Origin: CAZJLP01 sp964546955
GTDB taxonomy: Bacteria > Verrucomicrobiota > Verrucomicrobiia > Opitutales > Opitutaceae
Assembly: GCA_964546955.1 (NCBI GenBank)
Contig: CAZJLP010000102.1
Location: 1 to 5,868, forward strand
Direction of reading: 5' to 3'
Length of the DNA: 5,868 bases
Part shown: in pieces, positions 4,997 through 5,868 of the stretch
Layout: every line of letters begins with the position of its first letter
Numbering within the stretch: the stretch's first letter is position 1
Program-made: the position numbers and the translations under genes
The notes under the pieces: model-generated
What the model was told of the DNA's origin: nothing
Seen by the model: only the letters and a program-made list of their open reading frames with translations
The model's database searches: none

Positions 4997-5796
4997 TGTC
5001 CGAGCATTCTCCTTTCGGGCCGTGGCTGCCCCGCCTCAAACAAGGTGCCGTGCGGCTCGCCTCGCGAGACGAGATCGCGCAATGGATCCTCTATCAGGAC
5101 GACCGGCTCCTCGTCGTGAACAAGCCGGGCGACTTCGTCTGCCATCCCTCGAAGGCCGGGCCGTGGTCAAGTTTGGTTGGCGCGGTGCGCGAGCTTCTCG
5201 GCGTGGAGGCCTCGCATTTGGTGTTCCGCCTGGACCGCGAGACGAGCGGGGTAGTCGTCTTTGCCAAGACGCCGGCCGTCGCGCGCAAGCTGCAGATGGC
5301 CGCCCAAAACCGGCTCTATCGGAAAACGTACCACGCGATACTGACAGGTGAGCTGGCCGCAGAAACGGTGGTCGCGCGCGCGCTGGCGAGCGATCCCGAC
5401 AGTCCCGTTGCCGCCAAAATGACCGTCGTATCCGATGGACTGGGGCAAACCGCCGTCACACGTTTCACTCCGCTGGCGACCGCGCGCGGTTTCACGCTGG
5501 CGCGAGTGATGACGGAAACCGGACGAAAACATCAAATCCGCGCGCACGCCGAGTCGCTCGGCTTCCCCTTGGTCGGAGACAAAATCTACGGGCCCGATGC
5601 GCGGCTTTTTTTGGACTTCATCGAGACGGGTTGGACGCCAGCCCTCGAAGAGCGACTGCTCCTGCCCCGGCAGGCTCTCCACAATTCCGAAATCGATTTG
5701 CGACCGGCAGGGGAGAACCACGTTTTCGCCGCGCCGTTGCCGGCGGACCTGACGCAGTTTTGCCGGACGCGGATGGGGATTGAGCCGGCGGTTTGA
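4996..5796 (+). CDS. RluA-family RNA pseudouridine synthase
   Basis: Predicted to isomerise specific uridines of rRNA or tRNA to pseudouridine. The protein has 266 residues. The catalytic core is RLDRETSGVVVFAK (78-91) with D80 as the expected nucleophile, preceded by the family block LLVVNKPGDFVCHP (38-51) and followed by YRKTYHAILTGEL and the late motif TGRKHQIRAHAESLGFPLVGDKIYG. Most RluA proteins have His before RLD; here it is Phe77. There is no N-terminal S4 RNA-binding domain, as in the RluA/TruC-like short forms. The ATG at 4996 is chosen because it shares one base with the upstream TGA (TGATG), typical of translational coupling; upstream in-frame codons lie within the SDR gene. The target uridine cannot be assigned from sequence alone. 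Confidence 0.92.
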   Translation: MSEHSPFGPWLPRLKQGAVRLASRDEIAQWILYQDDRLLVVNKPGDFVCHPSKAGPWSSLVGAVRELLGVEASHLVFRLDRETSGVVVFAKTPAVARKLQMAAQNRLYRKTYHAILTGELAAETVVARALASDPDSPVAAKMTVVSDGLGQTAVTRFTPLATARGFTLARVMTETGRKHQIRAHAESLGFPLVGDKIYGPDARLFLDFIETGWTPALEERLLLPRQALHNSEIDLRPAGENHVFAAPLPADLTQFCRTRMGIEPAV

Positions 5797-5803
5797 ACGG
5801 GCT

Positions 5804-5832
5804 GCGACCTTTTTTAGGCGACCTCTTTTCAG
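5804..5832. repeat. Imperfect tandem duplication downstream of rluA-family gene
   Basis: GCGACCTTTTTTAG (5804-5817) is followed at once by GCGACCTCTTTTCAG (5818-5832), two near-identical units of 14 and 15 bases. There is no stable hairpin, so it is not a canonical terminator, although the T-runs follow the stop codon closely. The remaining bases to 5868 show nothing recognisable. Confidence 0.55.
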
Positions 5833-5868
5833 GCAGAAGGGCCGACGTCCTTTGGAGTCAGTGGACGA

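Noticed and set aside
5167..5721. Minus-strand open frame of 184 codons opposite the pseudouridine synthase
   Set aside because: It is antisense to a well-supported RluA-family gene and shows no motif of its own.

Overview
The window is GC-rich DNA, densely coded, with few recognisable Shine-Dalgarno sequences. It looks like chromosomal DNA of an environmental bacterium. The style of the NrtA/NasS/LysR cluster, the weak ribosome binding sites and the structured intergenic DNA suggest a verrucomicrobial (Opitutus-like) host, but this is an impression from sequence style, not a proven assignment. A run of ten N at 2791-2800 shows that this is a draft or metagenomic assembly.

Left third (1-3097), nitrate acquisition and control. 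Two paralogous genes of the NrtA/NasS nitrate-binding family lie on the minus strand and overlap by 17 bases. The upstream one (1015-2082) has no export signal and resembles NasS, the cytoplasmic nitrate sensor. The downstream one (start at 1031, running off the left edge) carries a twin-arginine signal and resembles NrtA, the binding protein of a nitrate ABC transporter; permease and ATPase genes probably follow outside the window. A LysR-family regulator (2181-3097) is transcribed divergently. The 98-base spacer holds two back-to-back sigma-54-like (-24/-12) motifs and a separate dyad, so it is probably the control region for both directions.

Middle (3098-3740). About 360 bases without a protein gene contain several inverted repeats, including a tight REP-like palindrome. 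A complete tRNA-Arg(ACG) gene with encoded CCA follows, with a strong intrinsic terminator. A second strong terminator in the opposite orientation ends the hpf gene.

Right part (3745-5868). A short-form ribosome hibernation factor (hpf) on the minus strand is divergent from a two-gene plus-strand unit: a classical short-chain dehydrogenase/reductase and an RluA-family RNA pseudouridine synthase, whose stop and start codons share one base (TGATG). After the last stop codon there is a small imperfect tandem repeat and nothing else recognisable.

No clearly unprecedented system is present. The most interesting part is the nitrate regulatory node: a NasS-like sensor gene without an adjacent nasT, facing a LysR regulator across a possible sigma-54 divergent promoter.
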